Shown piece after piece: positions 55,449 through 63,663 of a stretch of DNA of 63,663 nucleotides. Both the position numbers and the translations under genes were made by a program. Position 1 is the stretch's first letter; each line of letters begins with the position of its first letter. Location of the stretch: contig JAKIUN010000014.1 of NCBI GenBank assembly GCA_021647505.1, positions 1-63,663 of the forward strand. Direction: 5' to 3'. The DNA comes from Gammaproteobacteria bacterium. GTDB taxonomy: Bacteria; Pseudomonadota; Gammaproteobacteria; SZUA-152. Under the pieces are notes generated by a model that worked only from the letters and a program-made list of their open reading frames with translations, was not told the origin of the DNA and searched no databases.

Positions 55449-56894
55449 TCAGTCCTCGTCAATCTTCAGGGCGAGGAACACCGGACCGCCACGCCGCTGA
55501 ACCAATATCGGCACCGATTTTCCCGCCGGCAGGCTTTCCACCAATTCGCGGAACTGCTCGGTGTCTGTGACCTCGATGTTATTGGTCATCAGGATCACAT
55601 CACCACGCCGCACACCGGCTTTGCGTGCCGGGCCAGCCAATACCTGATTCACCAACACACCCTTCTCACGAATACCCAGACGCTTACGCTGCTCCGGGGT
55701 CAGGTCGGAAACGGTGATCTTGATGCGGCTGGTCTTGGCGCTTTTCGGCTCGCCACCACCCAACTGGATCTCGTCCTCGGACAGCTCACCCAGTTCGACA
55801 GACAGGTTCTTGACCTTGCCGTTGCGCAAAATTTCCACGCTAACGTCCTCACCCACCGGCGTGACGCCCACCAACGGTGGCAGATCGGAAGAAACAATCA
55901 CCGTCTTGCCATTAAACTGAGTAATAATGTCACCCACCTTCAGTCCGGCAGACTCTGCCGGGCTGTCCGGCACCACTTTGGCCACCAGCGCACCGCGCGG
56001 CTTGTCCATGCCAAAGGACTCGGCCAGTTCACGGGTCACATCCTGAATCAACACACCCAACCAACCGCGTGTCACACGGCCGCTGTCCTTCAGCTGCCCA
56101 ACCACCTGCATCGCCATATCAATGGGAATGGCAAACGACAAGCCCATGAAGCCACCGGTGCGGCTGTAAATTTGTGAATTGACACCCACCACTTCACCAT
56201 CCAGGTTGAACAACGGGCCGCCGGAGTTGCCCGGATTGATGGCCACGTCGGTCTGAATAAAGGGCACATAATTCTCGCGCGGCAGGGCGCGGCCCTTGGC
56301 ACTGACGATACCGGCAGTCACGGAATGATCAAAGCCAAACGGCGTGCCGATGGCCAGCACCCATTCACCCACTTTGAGCTTCTCGGAATCACCGATCTTC
56401 ACCACCGGCAGATTATCCGCATCTATCTTCAGCAGGGCGACATCACTGCGCTCGTCACTGCCGATCAGCGTGGCCTCCAGTTCGCGACGGTCACTCAGGC
56501 GCACCAGAATTTCCGTGGCGTCCTTGATGACGTGGTGGTTGGTCATCACATAACCATCGGATGAAATAATAAAACCCGAGCCCAGCGACTTGGCATCGTA
56601 GTGCTCACCACCTGGATCACCGCCACCATGCCCACCTGGGCCCTGTTCACCGAAGAAATGGCGAAACAAATCGCCGAAGGGGCCCTCGGGAATGCCTTCC
56701 GGCATGCCATGCGGCAGGCGCGAAACTTTGGGATGCTTTATCTTCTGGGTTGTGCTGATATTGACCACCGCAGCACCGTGGTTTTCCACCAGCTCGGTAA
56801 AATCAGGCAATGATGCCTGGGCCGCGCTGGAAAACATCAGTAGTGCCAACACCGGGATCCACGAAAACCGCCGCAGGGGTTGATGTAAAGACAT
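55449..56894 (-). CDS. mucD: Periplasmic serine protease MucD/DegP-type
   Basis: 481 residues from the ATG preceded by TAGGAG; a GTG seven codons upstream is rejected. Signal peptide about 1-27 (WIPVLALLMFSSAAQA). Catalytic triad His121, Asp151 and Ser224 (INPGNSGGPLF), followed by two PDZ domains (LGVLIQDVTRELAESFGM; LAGPARKAGVRRGDVI). Degrades misfolded envelope proteins and limits sigma-E activation. Position after rseC matches the mucD arrangement of pseudomonads. Confidence 0.95.
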   Translation of the reverse strand: MSLHQPLRRFSWIPVLALLMFSSAAQASLPDFTELVENHGAAVVNISTTQKIKHPKVSRLPHGMPEGIPEGPFGDLFRHFFGEQGPGGHGGGDPGGEHYDAKSLGSGFIISSDGYVMTNHHVIKDATEILVRLSDRRELEATLIGSDERSDVALLKIDADNLPVVKIGDSEKLKVGEWVLAIGTPFGFDHSVTAGIVSAKGRALPRENYVPFIQTDVAINPGNSGGPLFNLDGEVVGVNSQIYSRTGGFMGLSFAIPIDMAMQVVGQLKDSGRVTRGWLGVLIQDVTRELAESFGMDKPRGALVAKVVPDSPAESAGLKVGDIITQFNGKTVIVSSDLPPLVGVTPVGEDVSVEILRNGKVKNLSVELGELSEDEIQLGGGEPKSAKTSRIKITVSDLTPEQRKRLGIREKGVLVNQVLAGPARKAGVRRGDVILMTNNIEVTDTEQFRELVESLPAGKSVPILVQRRGGPVFLALKIDED

Positions 56895-56925
56895 ACTTGC
56901 TCCTAATCGAGTCACGAAAGAATAA

Positions 56926-57405
56926 TCACTGTGTATTGTAGATAGAAATAACTGGTGTCGTATTAACCAGAATCACCGGCTGGTAACGCCGATCCCCACG
57001 CGCATAACGCCGCGCCCAGGCAAAACCCAACAGCAGTCCCAACAGACTGAAAACAATGCTCAAAGCCTCACCACTATCCAGTAGCAATTGTCGGGCGAGT
57101 ATCTGACCGAGCACACCAAAGAGGAAAAGGCTGAGCAGGGGAACCAGGTAAACCGCCATCGAGCCGCGCACCAACGCCGATTCATCGATACCGATCACCA
57201 CTTCGTCACCCACATGCACTCGGGCCTGGTTGGGATTGGCCACCCGCACCCGACTGCGCTTCTTCCCCAACACCTTACTCAGCACCGCCGTGCCGCAACC
57301 CTTGCGTGCGGCACACTGACCGCAGGCCGACTGACGCTGGGTTTCCACCCACACGCCGTCCGGCCCAGCGGCAACAACATGTGCCGTTTCTTCAATCATT
57401 GCCAA
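56926..57405 (-). CDS. rseC: RseC/MucC-type membrane protein
   Basis: 159 residues. N-terminal cysteine cluster CGQCAARKGCG (about 23-33) and two membrane helices (AVYLVPLLSLFLFGVLGQILA and ALSIVFSLLGLLLGFAWARRYA). A positive modulator of sigma-E or SoxR reduction component in other bacteria. Overlaps rseB by 14 bp, so translationally coupled. Confidence 0.92.
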   Translation of the reverse strand: MAMIEETAHVVAAGPDGVWVETQRQSACGQCAARKGCGTAVLSKVLGKKRSRVRVANPNQARVHVGDEVVIGIDESALVRGSMAVYLVPLLSLFLFGVLGQILARQLLLDSGEALSIVFSLLGLLLGFAWARRYARGDRRYQPVILVNTTPVISIYNTQ

Positions 57406-58372
57406 CCCCTGGAGCCTGTCGATAGAGCGACCTTGCCATCATTTCCACCGTCGCCGCCGGCACCTCACCAACCACCACAATCTGATGGCCGTCCAATGCC
57501 GTACTGTATACATTCACCGCACCCCGCTTAAAAGGGCCGTCAAAGGGCGCCGGCTCCCCATCCAGCGCCTCGATATAGATCGACACGCTGGCCAGACCGT
57601 CGGTGATCAGCAGGTGCTCGGCCAGCTGTGAACTGTCCGGCAGAAGGTGACGCATTTGGGAGACGACCTTGAAACCCACAGGCATCTCAGCGACTCGCCA
57701 GGTTTGCTCTGCCGGTGAAATTTCCTCGGTCTCGTTGCTCTCTTCGTACCAGACGAAATCATCGCTGCGGGTCGAGGGCTGCAGCATGGCCGGCGGCACC
57801 TCATCAACGATAGAGACCTCCGCAAACATGGCCTGTTCGAGTATTTCCGCTGATTCGCTCAGCAAATCCGACTTGAGCAACAGGCCGCTATCCCTATCCA
57901 GCCACAGGCGGTACCCGTAACGGAAGGCATCATGGGGCTGGATCAGTACGCGCCGGGTCGGATAACCCGCCACCCGGTCTTCGCCATCCATCTGAAAAAG
58001 ATAGAGCGCCTGCATGGCGGCAAAATCATTGGCCACCAGCTTTGACAGCCAGCCACCTTTGCCCGAGCGGCGCGTACTCACGGTGACTGTTTTGCTATCG
58101 GGAAGGTAGCAGGTAACGATATCGTTCTTGCGAATCACCTCGCGTGCATAACCGTTCAGATTGACGATACGCTCGACCCCACCGTCCTCGGTTGCCTGAT
58201 GCGCCAGACTCATGGACTGTACATCCCCGCCCTGCATGAAGACCAGGGTGCCGTAGTAATTCAGGTTTTGTAGTGCGTCCTGCATCTGGTTGAGGGACTT
58301 GAGCAGTTCATCCTCGGCCAGTACGACCCCAAAGGGTAGATAAAGAAGGAGAAAAAATAGACTCCGTTTCAC
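57392..58372 (-). CDS. rseB: Sigma-E regulatory protein RseB/MucB
   Basis: 326 residues with signal peptide FFLLLYLPFGVVLA. MucB/RseB fold: SLNQMQDALQNLNYYGTLVFMQGG at the N-terminus and a C-terminal small domain ending LPDSSQLAEHLLITDGLASVSIYIE (in parts). Binds periplasmic RseA and lipopolysaccharide intermediates, delaying RseA cleavage. Overlaps rseA by 4 bp. Confidence 0.94.
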   Translation of the reverse strand: MKRSLFFLLLYLPFGVVLAEDELLKSLNQMQDALQNLNYYGTLVFMQGGDVQSMSLAHQATEDGGVERIVNLNGYAREVIRKNDIVTCYLPDSKTVTVSTRRSGKGGWLSKLVANDFAAMQALYLFQMDGEDRVAGYPTRRVLIQPHDAFRYGYRLWLDRDSGLLLKSDLLSESAEILEQAMFAEVSIVDEVPPAMLQPSTRSDDFVWYEESNETEEISPAEQTWRVAEMPVGFKVVSQMRHLLPDSSQLAEHLLITDGLASVSIYIEALDGEPAPFDGPFKRGAVNVYSTALDGHQIVVVGEVPAATVEMMARSLYRQAPGVGND

Positions 58373-59103
58373 CGCTGGACTGATCTCTGTTGTACACCAG
58401 GGTAGGTTACGATGCGTGCATAAGGCATCACACCCTGAATATTGGAGCGCGCCGCCTGCTGGTTATGGTTGATGAGGTATTTGTGCAAACGGGGATCAAT
58501 GCGCCGGACGATATCTGGGTGTGCCCGGAGCATCTCCGCACGAACCGTCTGTGAAGGGGCCGCCAGCGGAGAAGGGACTGCCAACGGAGAAATCATCAAC
58601 GGTGCATTCACGACGGATGCCAGCGATGCGGCGGCAGGCAGAGACGGCTGTTTTGCGAGACGTATGTAGTCGGACGGAGGGGTGTTGTTTTCTGCTACCT
58701 GCTGATTGAACGGCGCCGCAGGATCCTCATGATACAGTGCCTCGACCCCCATCACCGCGACGGCGGCCACAGTGGCGGCAACGGCCAAGCCGGCAAAGCG
58801 TTTGCTCAATCGGGAAGGCGCATGTGTGCGTGTGCTAGAAGTGGAAGTGGATGACTGCCGGGGAAGTGACGGAGCAAGAATGGCGGGTTCATCGTCAATG
58901 GCAGCCATAACACGGGAGGCGAACCGGGGATCGATGGCCTCCGCCAGGTCGCCGTGCAGGGCATCGCCCGCTAAATGAAAACGCTCCCAGCGCTCGCGAG
59001 CCTCGGCATCACCGCCCAGAGCATCGACGGCATGTCGCTGCTGGGTATCATCGAGTTCGCCATCTAGCAGGGATGACAGTCGTTCATCGGATAGATTGCT
59101 CAT
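58369..59103 (-). CDS. rseA: Anti-sigma-E factor RseA/MucA
   Basis: 244 residues from the ATG giving MSNLSDERLSSLLDGELDD; four upstream codons are dropped. The N-terminal zinc-free anti-sigma domain binds RpoE (ARERWERFHLAGDALHG). One membrane helix lies at about 104-120 (FAGLAVAATVAAVAVMGVEAL). The periplasmic C-terminus is low-complexity in alanine and proline. Releases sigma-E after regulated proteolysis. 94 bp after rpoE. Confidence 0.93.
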   Translation of the reverse strand: MSNLSDERLSSLLDGELDDTQQRHAVDALGGDAEARERWERFHLAGDALHGDLAEAIDPRFASRVMAAIDDEPAILAPSLPRQSSTSTSSTRTHAPSRLSKRFAGLAVAATVAAVAVMGVEALYHEDPAAPFNQQVAENNTPPSDYIRLAKQPSLPAAASLASVVNAPLMISPLAVPSPLAAPSQTVRAEMLRAHPDIVRRIDPRLHKYLINHNQQAARSNIQGVMPYARIVTYPGVQQRSVQR

Positions 59104-59197
59104 TGCGCCTACCACCTAGCTACATTCGTATTGAAAGAAACAACTACTTACCTTACCGCCTATCCCGGATTGTTCCAGACAACAAAACAGCTGTTGC

Positions 59198-59779
59198 TCA
59201 CTGATGACTCAACAAGGGCCTGAGTTTTTTGTCGATGGCTTCCCGGGCACGAAATATCCGTGACCTCACCGTACCCACCGGACAATCCATGGCTTCAGCG
59301 ATCTCTTCGTAACTCAATCCTTCCAGTTCGCGCAGGGTAATCGCCGTTCGCAAATCACCTGGCAACTGATCAATGGCGGAGTATACCGTGGATTCGACCT
59401 GATCTCTCATCAACAGGCGCTCCGGCGTTGCATATTCCCTCAGACCCGGTGCACCCTCGAATTGTTCCGCCTCCTGGGCGTCAATATCGATATTCGGCAA
59501 ACGTCGCCCCTGTGCCACCAGATAGTTCTTCGCCGTATTGATAGCAATACGGTACATCCAGGTATAAAAGGCACTGTCGCCACGAAAGCGCGGCAAGGCG
59601 CGATAGGCCTTGATGAAGGCCTCCTGTGCCACATCATAGACCTCGCTCTGGTCTCGCACGTAACGGGATATCACCTTGATCACCTTATGCTGATACTTGC
59701 GCACCAACAGATCAAAGGCTGTTTTGTCCCCACGCTGAACGCGCTCGACGAGCGCCTGGTCTACATTCTTTTCGCCCAT
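59198..59779 (-). CDS. rpoE: RNA polymerase sigma-E factor
   Basis: 193 residues, group 4 sigma factor. Region 2: FDLLVRKYQHKVIKVISRYV and DVAQEAFIKAYRALPRF; region 4: TAITLRELEGLSYEEIAEAM then VGTVRSRIFRAREAI. Very close to gammaproteobacterial RpoE/AlgU. Heads the rpoE-rseA-rseB-rseC-mucD operon controlling the envelope stress response. Confidence 0.97.
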   Translation of the reverse strand: MGEKNVDQALVERVQRGDKTAFDLLVRKYQHKVIKVISRYVRDQSEVYDVAQEAFIKAYRALPRFRGDSAFYTWMYRIAINTAKNYLVAQGRRLPNIDIDAQEAEQFEGAPGLREYATPERLLMRDQVESTVYSAIDQLPGDLRTAITLRELEGLSYEEIAEAMDCPVGTVRSRIFRAREAIDKKLRPLLSHQ

Positions 59780-60034
59780 CCGGGCCTATCCTTTTTTATC
59801 AATTATGTCGAAAGGCAGGCCCGGCCCCTCACCCCGATAGACCGTGGCCTGTACGGATAGTTCGCCGGAACCGGAAGATTTCTTCCCGCCGCAAAAGAAC
59901 CTGCGGCACGCGGGCCCATAATACGCCAATCTTACCCAGTGCTCTATCCGTACGGTCATTACGGGTTCAGCGATTACCGTACGGATAGCACAGGAAGTGT
60001 GGGCGATAATCGGGGAATCAAGTAAGCTGTGGCG
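59780..60034. promoter_or_regulatory. Divergent control region rpoE/nadB with GTACGGATAG repeats
   Basis: A perfect 13-bp inverted repeat CTATCCGTACGGT (59944-59956) and ACCGTACGGATAG (59976-59988), each containing the palindrome CCGTACGG; the centres are 29 bp apart. A third half-copy GTACGGATAG is at 59851-59860. The pair is 47-91 bases before the nadB ATG. Likely a protein-binding operator; the regulator is unknown. Confidence 0.6.
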
Positions 60035-61699
60035 ATGAGTCAGCACTTCAATCACGATATTCTCATCATCGGCAGCGGCGCCGCCGGCCTCAGTCTGGCC
60101 CTGCGTCTCGATCCCGCCATTCGCATCGCCGTCATCGCCAAATCAAATCTGTCCGAAGGCAGCACCCGCTACGCCCAGGGCGGCATCTCCGCAGTGCTCG
60201 ACCCCGGTGATTCGGTGCAGGCCCATATCACCGATACCCTCAGCGCCGGCGGCGGTCTGTGTAAACCGGAAACCGTCCGTTTCACCACCGAACACAGCGC
60301 CGCACAAATCCACTGGCTACAGTCCCTGGGTATGCCATTCACCGCCCGCGAAGGCCACGGTGACGAATATCACCTCACCCGTGAGGGCGGCCACAGCCAT
60401 CGCCGTGTGGCCCACGCCACCGATGCCACCGGGCGGGCGCTGGAAGATACCCTGATCCATGCCGTGCAGACACGGCCCAACATCGAGGTATTCGAAAACC
60501 ACATCGCCGTCGACCTCATCACCGCCACCAAGCTTGGTCAACAGCCGCAGCGCGCACTGGGTGCCTACGTGCTGGATCGCGACAGCGGTCAGGTGCAGGT
60601 CTTCCATGCCCGCAATGTAGCGCTGGCCACCGGTGGCGCCAGCAAGGTCTATCTCTACACCAGCAACCCGGACGTCTCCACCGGCGACGGCATCGCCATG
60701 GCCTGGCGTGCCGGCTGTCGCACCGCCAACATGGAATTCATCCAGTTCCACCCCACCTGCCTCTATCACCCGCAGGCCAAGTCATTCTTGATTTCCGAGG
60801 CCCTGCGTGGCGAAGGCGCCAGACTACTCTTGCCCGATGGTTCCACCTTCATGGAACGCTTCGACCCACGCGGCGAACTGGCTCCACGCGACATCGTCGC
60901 GCGTGCCATCGATCACGAAATGAAACGCCTCGGCGCCGATTGTCTGTACCTCGACATCAGTTTCAAAGCAGCCGACTTTATCCAGAGACACTTTCCCAAC
61001 ATCCATAAACGCTGCCTGGAATACGGCTTCGACATGACGAAAGAGCCACTGCCCATCGTGCCTGCCGCCCACTACACCTGCGGTGGTGTGGTAACCGACC
61101 TGCACGGCCGCAGCGACCTGGCCGGATTGTACGCCATCGGTGAAACCGCCAGCACCGGTCTGCACGGCGCCAACCGCCTGGCCAGCAATTCGCTGCTGGA
61201 GTGTCTGGTGTTTGCTGAGGCCGCCGCCATGGACATCAATCGGCACTGGCAGGAACACCGCATCCCCGAACAGCTGCCGGACTGGGATGAAAGCCGCGTC
61301 AGCGACTCCGACGAACAGATCGTCGTCGCCCACAACTGGGACGAACTACGGCGTTTCATGTGGGATTACGTGAGCATCGTGCGTACCAGCAAGCGCCTGC
61401 AACGCGCCCAACGGCGTATCGAGCTGCTGGAGCTGGAGATCGAGGAGTACTACAGCAACTTCAGCATCACCAACGACCTCATCGAACTGCGCAACCTGGT
61501 GCAGGCCGCCGAGCTGATCATCCGCTCCGCCCTGCAACGCACCGAGAGCCGTGGCCTGCATTACACCTTAGATTATCCCCACACCGACAACACTCACCCG
61601 CCACAGGATACTATCCTCACGCCGACGAATTATTCGTCCCAAGCCAAAGCCGAGCAGCTAGTGAACCAAGCGGAGGGTTTGGCCAAAAAGCTGGGGTGA
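60035..61699 (+). CDS. nadB: L-aspartate oxidase
   Basis: 554 residues from ATG 60035. FAD enzyme that makes iminoaspartate for NAD synthesis. FAD motif [18 protein letters not shown], active-site region [27 protein letters not shown], and [15 protein letters not shown] followed by [18 protein letters not shown]. Length as in E. coli NadB. Divergent from rpoE, the usual gammaproteobacterial arrangement. Confidence 0.96.
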   Translation: MSQHFNHDILIIGSGAAGLSLALRLDPAIRIAVIAKSNLSEGSTRYAQGGISAVLDPGDSVQAHITDTLSAGGGLCKPETVRFTTEHSAAQIHWLQSLGMPFTAREGHGDEYHLTREGGHSHRRVAHATDATGRALEDTLIHAVQTRPNIEVFENHIAVDLITATKLGQQPQRALGAYVLDRDSGQVQVFHARNVALATGGASKVYLYTSNPDVSTGDGIAMAWRAGCRTANMEFIQFHPTCLYHPQAKSFLISEALRGEGARLLLPDGSTFMERFDPRGELAPRDIVARAIDHEMKRLGADCLYLDISFKAADFIQRHFPNIHKRCLEYGFDMTKEPLPIVPAAHYTCGGVVTDLHGRSDLAGLYAIGETASTGLHGANRLASNSLLECLVFAEAAAMDINRHWQEHRIPEQLPDWDESRVSDSDEQIVVAHNWDELRRFMWDYVSIVRTSKRLQRAQRRIELLELEIEEYYSNFSITNDLIELRNLVQAAELIIRSALQRTESRGLHYTLDYPHTDNTHPPQDTILTPTNYSSQAKAEQLVNQAEGLAKKLG

Positions 61700-61733
61700 A
61701 GATCAAATGCTGATACCACGTGTGCAAATGTTA

Positions 61734-62003
61734 TCAACGACGCTGTTTGCGCCTTGGGATTTCAGCAGGAGCTATGGGTTCGTATGCTTTCAGCCCTGTG
61801 TCGCCGGTCAGTATTTCAACCTGATAACTCATCTGCGCATAATATTCCGCGACATCCTTAATTGTGGCATCACCGAGAGAAAGTTTCTGGACTGCGAGTT
61901 CGGGCCAGCTATCAGCGAGTTGCGTTAATCTTTCCGATGACCAAAGAACCGATTGCTCCGAGAAAGCAGCCCAGGGGGTTTGTTGGTTTGCGCTCTTTCT
62001 CAT
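61734..62003 (-). pseudogene. C-terminal remnant of an unidentified protein
   Basis: 89 residues can be read from an ATG, but the same frame continues upstream without a start (FITGSIIETGNHIAQAAHSRLNRGQSLAEL, read in pieces) to a stop near 62090. It is therefore probably the tail of a larger broken gene. C-terminus is basic, ending EIPRRKQRR. No family recognised. It lies at the end of a minus-strand string that looks like a decayed restriction or defence locus. Confidence 0.45.
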
Positions 62004-62085
62004 TAGCTCGGCCAGCGACTGCCCACGATTCAGTCGGCTGTGTGCTGCCTGGGCAATATGATTCCCCGTTTCAATAATGCTTCCA

Positions 62086-62130
62086 GTTATGAAGCTTTAG
62101 TTCTTTCAACATATAGCTCTCCTTACACCT
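62086..62130 (-). pseudogene. Start of an AAA-type ATPase gene, lost after 13 codons
   Basis: After AAGGAGAGCTAT the minus strand reads MLKELKLHNWKHY and then a stop. The start resembles the opening of AAA15/OLD-like ATPases (LKLxNWKxF) often encoded beside methyltransferases. The ribosome site is good, so this was probably a real gene start. Very short; identification is tentative. Confidence 0.35.
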
Positions 62131-62132
62131 GC

Positions 62133-62451
62133 GTCATCACAAAGTTGAACAGGTTGGCCTGTTTTCTGGTGGTGTCAAGTTGCAGAGCGGGTCGATAAAA
62201 ATATACTTCACCTCCCCCGCATATTTATCCTCCAATGCCTTCAGTGCCAGCAGGTTGTCACCGTGAATTAACGGGTTATCATCAAAGGTTTGGGGTTGCT
62301 CATCTTGTTCAGTAAACAAGTCGCCAGCTACTGCCTTGAGTGCTTCCACATGGTAGGAGAGTTTTTTATCCTCCAGCAGAATGCGCGGCTCCCGTCGTCG
62401 ACGTTTGTGTTTGCCGATCCAGGTGAGCTCGAGTTTCTGTTTGGTCTTCAT
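62133..62451 (-). pseudogene. Type III/Mod-like DNA methyltransferase, N-terminus joined to its own or another C-terminus
   Basis: About 90 residues of a Mod-type adenine methyltransferase: MKTKQKLELTWIGKHKRRR, RILLEDKKLSYH, LIHGDNLLALKALEDKYAG and KYIFIDP. The catalytic DPPY motif is cut (FIDPLCN). In the next frame the sequence reads LQLDTTRKQANLFNFVMTQV and a stop, which looks like a genuine C-terminus, so a large internal deletion joined the two ends one base out of frame. No activity possible. Confidence 0.75.
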
Positions 62452-62479
62452 ATTATTCCGTTACTGCATGGATAGGATA

Positions 62480-63394
62480 TTATTTCCATTCTGGTGTGGC
62501 CTTTAGCAAATAACGAGGCCGTCCTTGACCTACTCGGGTGACGACAAATTGTGCATCTACGGGTTTTTTCAAGTGTTGATTTATCGGTTCTGGCTCACCA
62601 ACAGCGGCACTGATTTTTGCCAATAACACATTTGTTTCACCGTCAATCACAAACTCGCAGCTGCGGCGATGCGGCAGAACACCTACAAAACGTACACGCA
62701 AAGTGACATCGTCTTCATGCAAGTTATCCTGGCTTAGGCGTTCCAGACTGCGTTGAACCTGCCCCCGGTCACGAAAGCGGAATTGGTGGCTGGCGTATTG
62801 CAGCGCACAAACGGCTTCGCTTTCATCCAGAGTTTTGATGAAGTCACGGATTTTATCCAGCGCCCTTTGGTCTAGTTCGGTTGCTGAGTCCGCTAATTGC
62901 TCATCATCATCACTAAGAGTGCTGTTCAAAAGCTCGAGGATGCGCTCTAGCGACGCTTCCACGGGGGTTTTTTCTTCGAACTCAAGCCGGCTTGGTGGTT
63001 GATGCTCCTCCAGTTCAAAACCAAACGAACCTTTCGCCGTTGCTGTAATCAGTAGACGGGTTTGATCTCGGTTTGGGATGGGCCCCATCGCGGCAAGTGT
63101 GCCTGAAAGAGAAGCGGCGACCGCAGAAACAGCATCGTTAAAACTATTGACTGCCTTCATTCCGAAGTCAGCAAAAATGCCATGAGTTCCAATGACGGGA
63201 CGACCATTGAAGGTGAGGCGAGCCTTGGCGGGTGTTTTTTCCACAACCTGGGCTTGCTCCAATCGTTGCTTGACCTGCCCAAGGCGGGATTCAATACTCA
63301 TACGGTCGAGCACATCTTCTTCCGGTATGTTTTCCAGCATACGCTGAAGTGAGTTATGTTCGCCGAGCAAGTGCAGGTATTCTGTACGGTTCAT
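62480..63394 (-). CDS. Uncharacterised protein of the decayed defence-like locus
   Basis: 304 residues, intact frame. Begins MNRTEYLHLLGEHNSLQRML with a coiled N-terminus to about 50; the middle reads VIGTHGIFADFGMKAVNSFNDAVSAVAASLSG and the C-terminal half is beta-rich, LRVRFVGVLPHRRSCEFVI to KTPVDAQFVVTRVGQGRPRYLL-like. No signal or membrane helix. I do not recognise the family. Overlaps the upstream gene by 4 bp and lies 29 bp before the broken methyltransferase. Confidence 0.65.
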   Translation of the reverse strand: MNRTEYLHLLGEHNSLQRMLENIPEEDVLDRMSIESRLGQVKQRLEQAQVVEKTPAKARLTFNGRPVIGTHGIFADFGMKAVNSFNDAVSAVAASLSGTLAAMGPIPNRDQTRLLITATAKGSFGFELEEHQPPSRLEFEEKTPVEASLERILELLNSTLSDDDEQLADSATELDQRALDKIRDFIKTLDESEAVCALQYASHQFRFRDRGQVQRSLERLSQDNLHEDDVTLRVRFVGVLPHRRSCEFVIDGETNVLLAKISAAVGEPEPINQHLKKPVDAQFVVTRVGQGRPRYLLKATPEWK

Positions 63395-63663
63395 GACTGC
63401 ACCTCCTGTTGATCGAGTTGGTTAAGCTGTTGCCTGGCCTCGGCATCCCCATCAGCCGATAGCAAAATACGGGCAAAACCTTTCCAGGTCATATCTCTGC
63501 GATGCGACCAGATGCTGTACCAATAGGTACTGCGTTCTACCAGTGATTGTTTGTCTTTTGTGTTGAGATCGAAAACATAGGCATCCGCCCTGTATTCGGT
63601 CTTGCGCCATGATACGTCACCAGCTTGAAATAACCTGGGGTTCTTGCGCTGAATTTCTAGCTG
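63391..63663 (-). CDS. C-terminal part of an unidentified protein, cut by the window edge
   Basis: 90 codons and stop are visible: ends in SLVERSTYWYSIWSHRRDMTWKGFARILLSADGDAEARQQLNQLDQQEVQS (read in short segments). Tryptophan-rich patch YWYSIWSHRRDMTW. The stop overlaps the next ATG (ATGA), so the two genes are translationally coupled. Family unknown; the start is outside the window. Confidence 0.6.
   Translation of the reverse strand, partial: QLEIQRKNPRLFQAGDVSWRKTEYRADAYVFDLNTKDKQSLVERSTYWYSIWSHRRDMTWKGFARILLSADGDAEARQQLNQLDQQEVQS

Noticed and set aside
62137-62451. Intact small methyltransferase
   Set aside because: The DPPY catalytic motif is cut and most of the enzyme is missing; it is a deletion product.

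Overview
The window is from a gammaproteobacterial sulfur oxidiser, probably near Chromatiales, Thiohalomonas or Thioalkalivibrio. It carries an almost complete oxidative-type dissimilatory sulfite reductase operon with dsrEFH and dsrL, the hallmark of sulfur oxidisers rather than sulfate reducers. The housekeeping blocks (rimP-nusA-infB-rbfA-truB-rpsO-pnp; acpS-pdxJ-recO-era-rnc-lepB-lepA; mucD-rseC-rseB-rseA-rpoE-nadB) have classic gammaproteobacterial order. Coding DNA is mostly GC-rich, with several AT-rich acquired patches.

Layout. 1-239: end of an ISL3-type insertion sequence. 336-2886 (minus): four genes divergent from dsr, encoding a stand-alone Cas6/Cmx6-like protein, a helical repeat-like protein, a 75-residue dsr-linked small protein and a TauD-like dioxygenase. 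3357-17800: dsrABEFHCMKLJOP, a TrpD2-like gene, dsrN and dsrR, with palindromic elements inserted after dsrC, dsrO and dsrP and inside the dsrN 3' end. 17812-20860: NarX/NarL-like two-component pair and a rhodanese. 21331-27440: ettA followed by AT-rich cargo (HigBA-like pair, aquaporin, L,D-transpeptidase-like protein plus lipoprotein, VapBC-like pair) punctuated by two decayed copies of the ettA 3' end. 27483-37462: mog, rlmD, cysM, a TonB receptor / binding protein / BarA-like kinase operon, and galU. 37578-47136 (minus): the translation and RNA operon, preceded by an initiator tRNA gene and three tandem 103-bp repeats built from its 3' half. 47300-48240: remains of an integron. 48525-59779 (minus): acpS through lepA, then the sigma-E regulon core. 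60035-61699: nadB. 61734-63663 (minus): a broken restriction/defence-like locus.

Function. DsrEFH and DsrC relay sulfane sulfur to DsrAB. DsrL is the NAD(P)H-linked flavoprotein and DsrMKJOP the membrane electron conduit; DsrN amidates siroheme. A rhodanese and CysM lie nearby and also handle sulfur. The least explained parts are the Cas6-containing operon beside dsr, the ettA 3'-end array, the tRNA-derived tandem repeats and a cloverleaf-like element between dsrC and dsrM.
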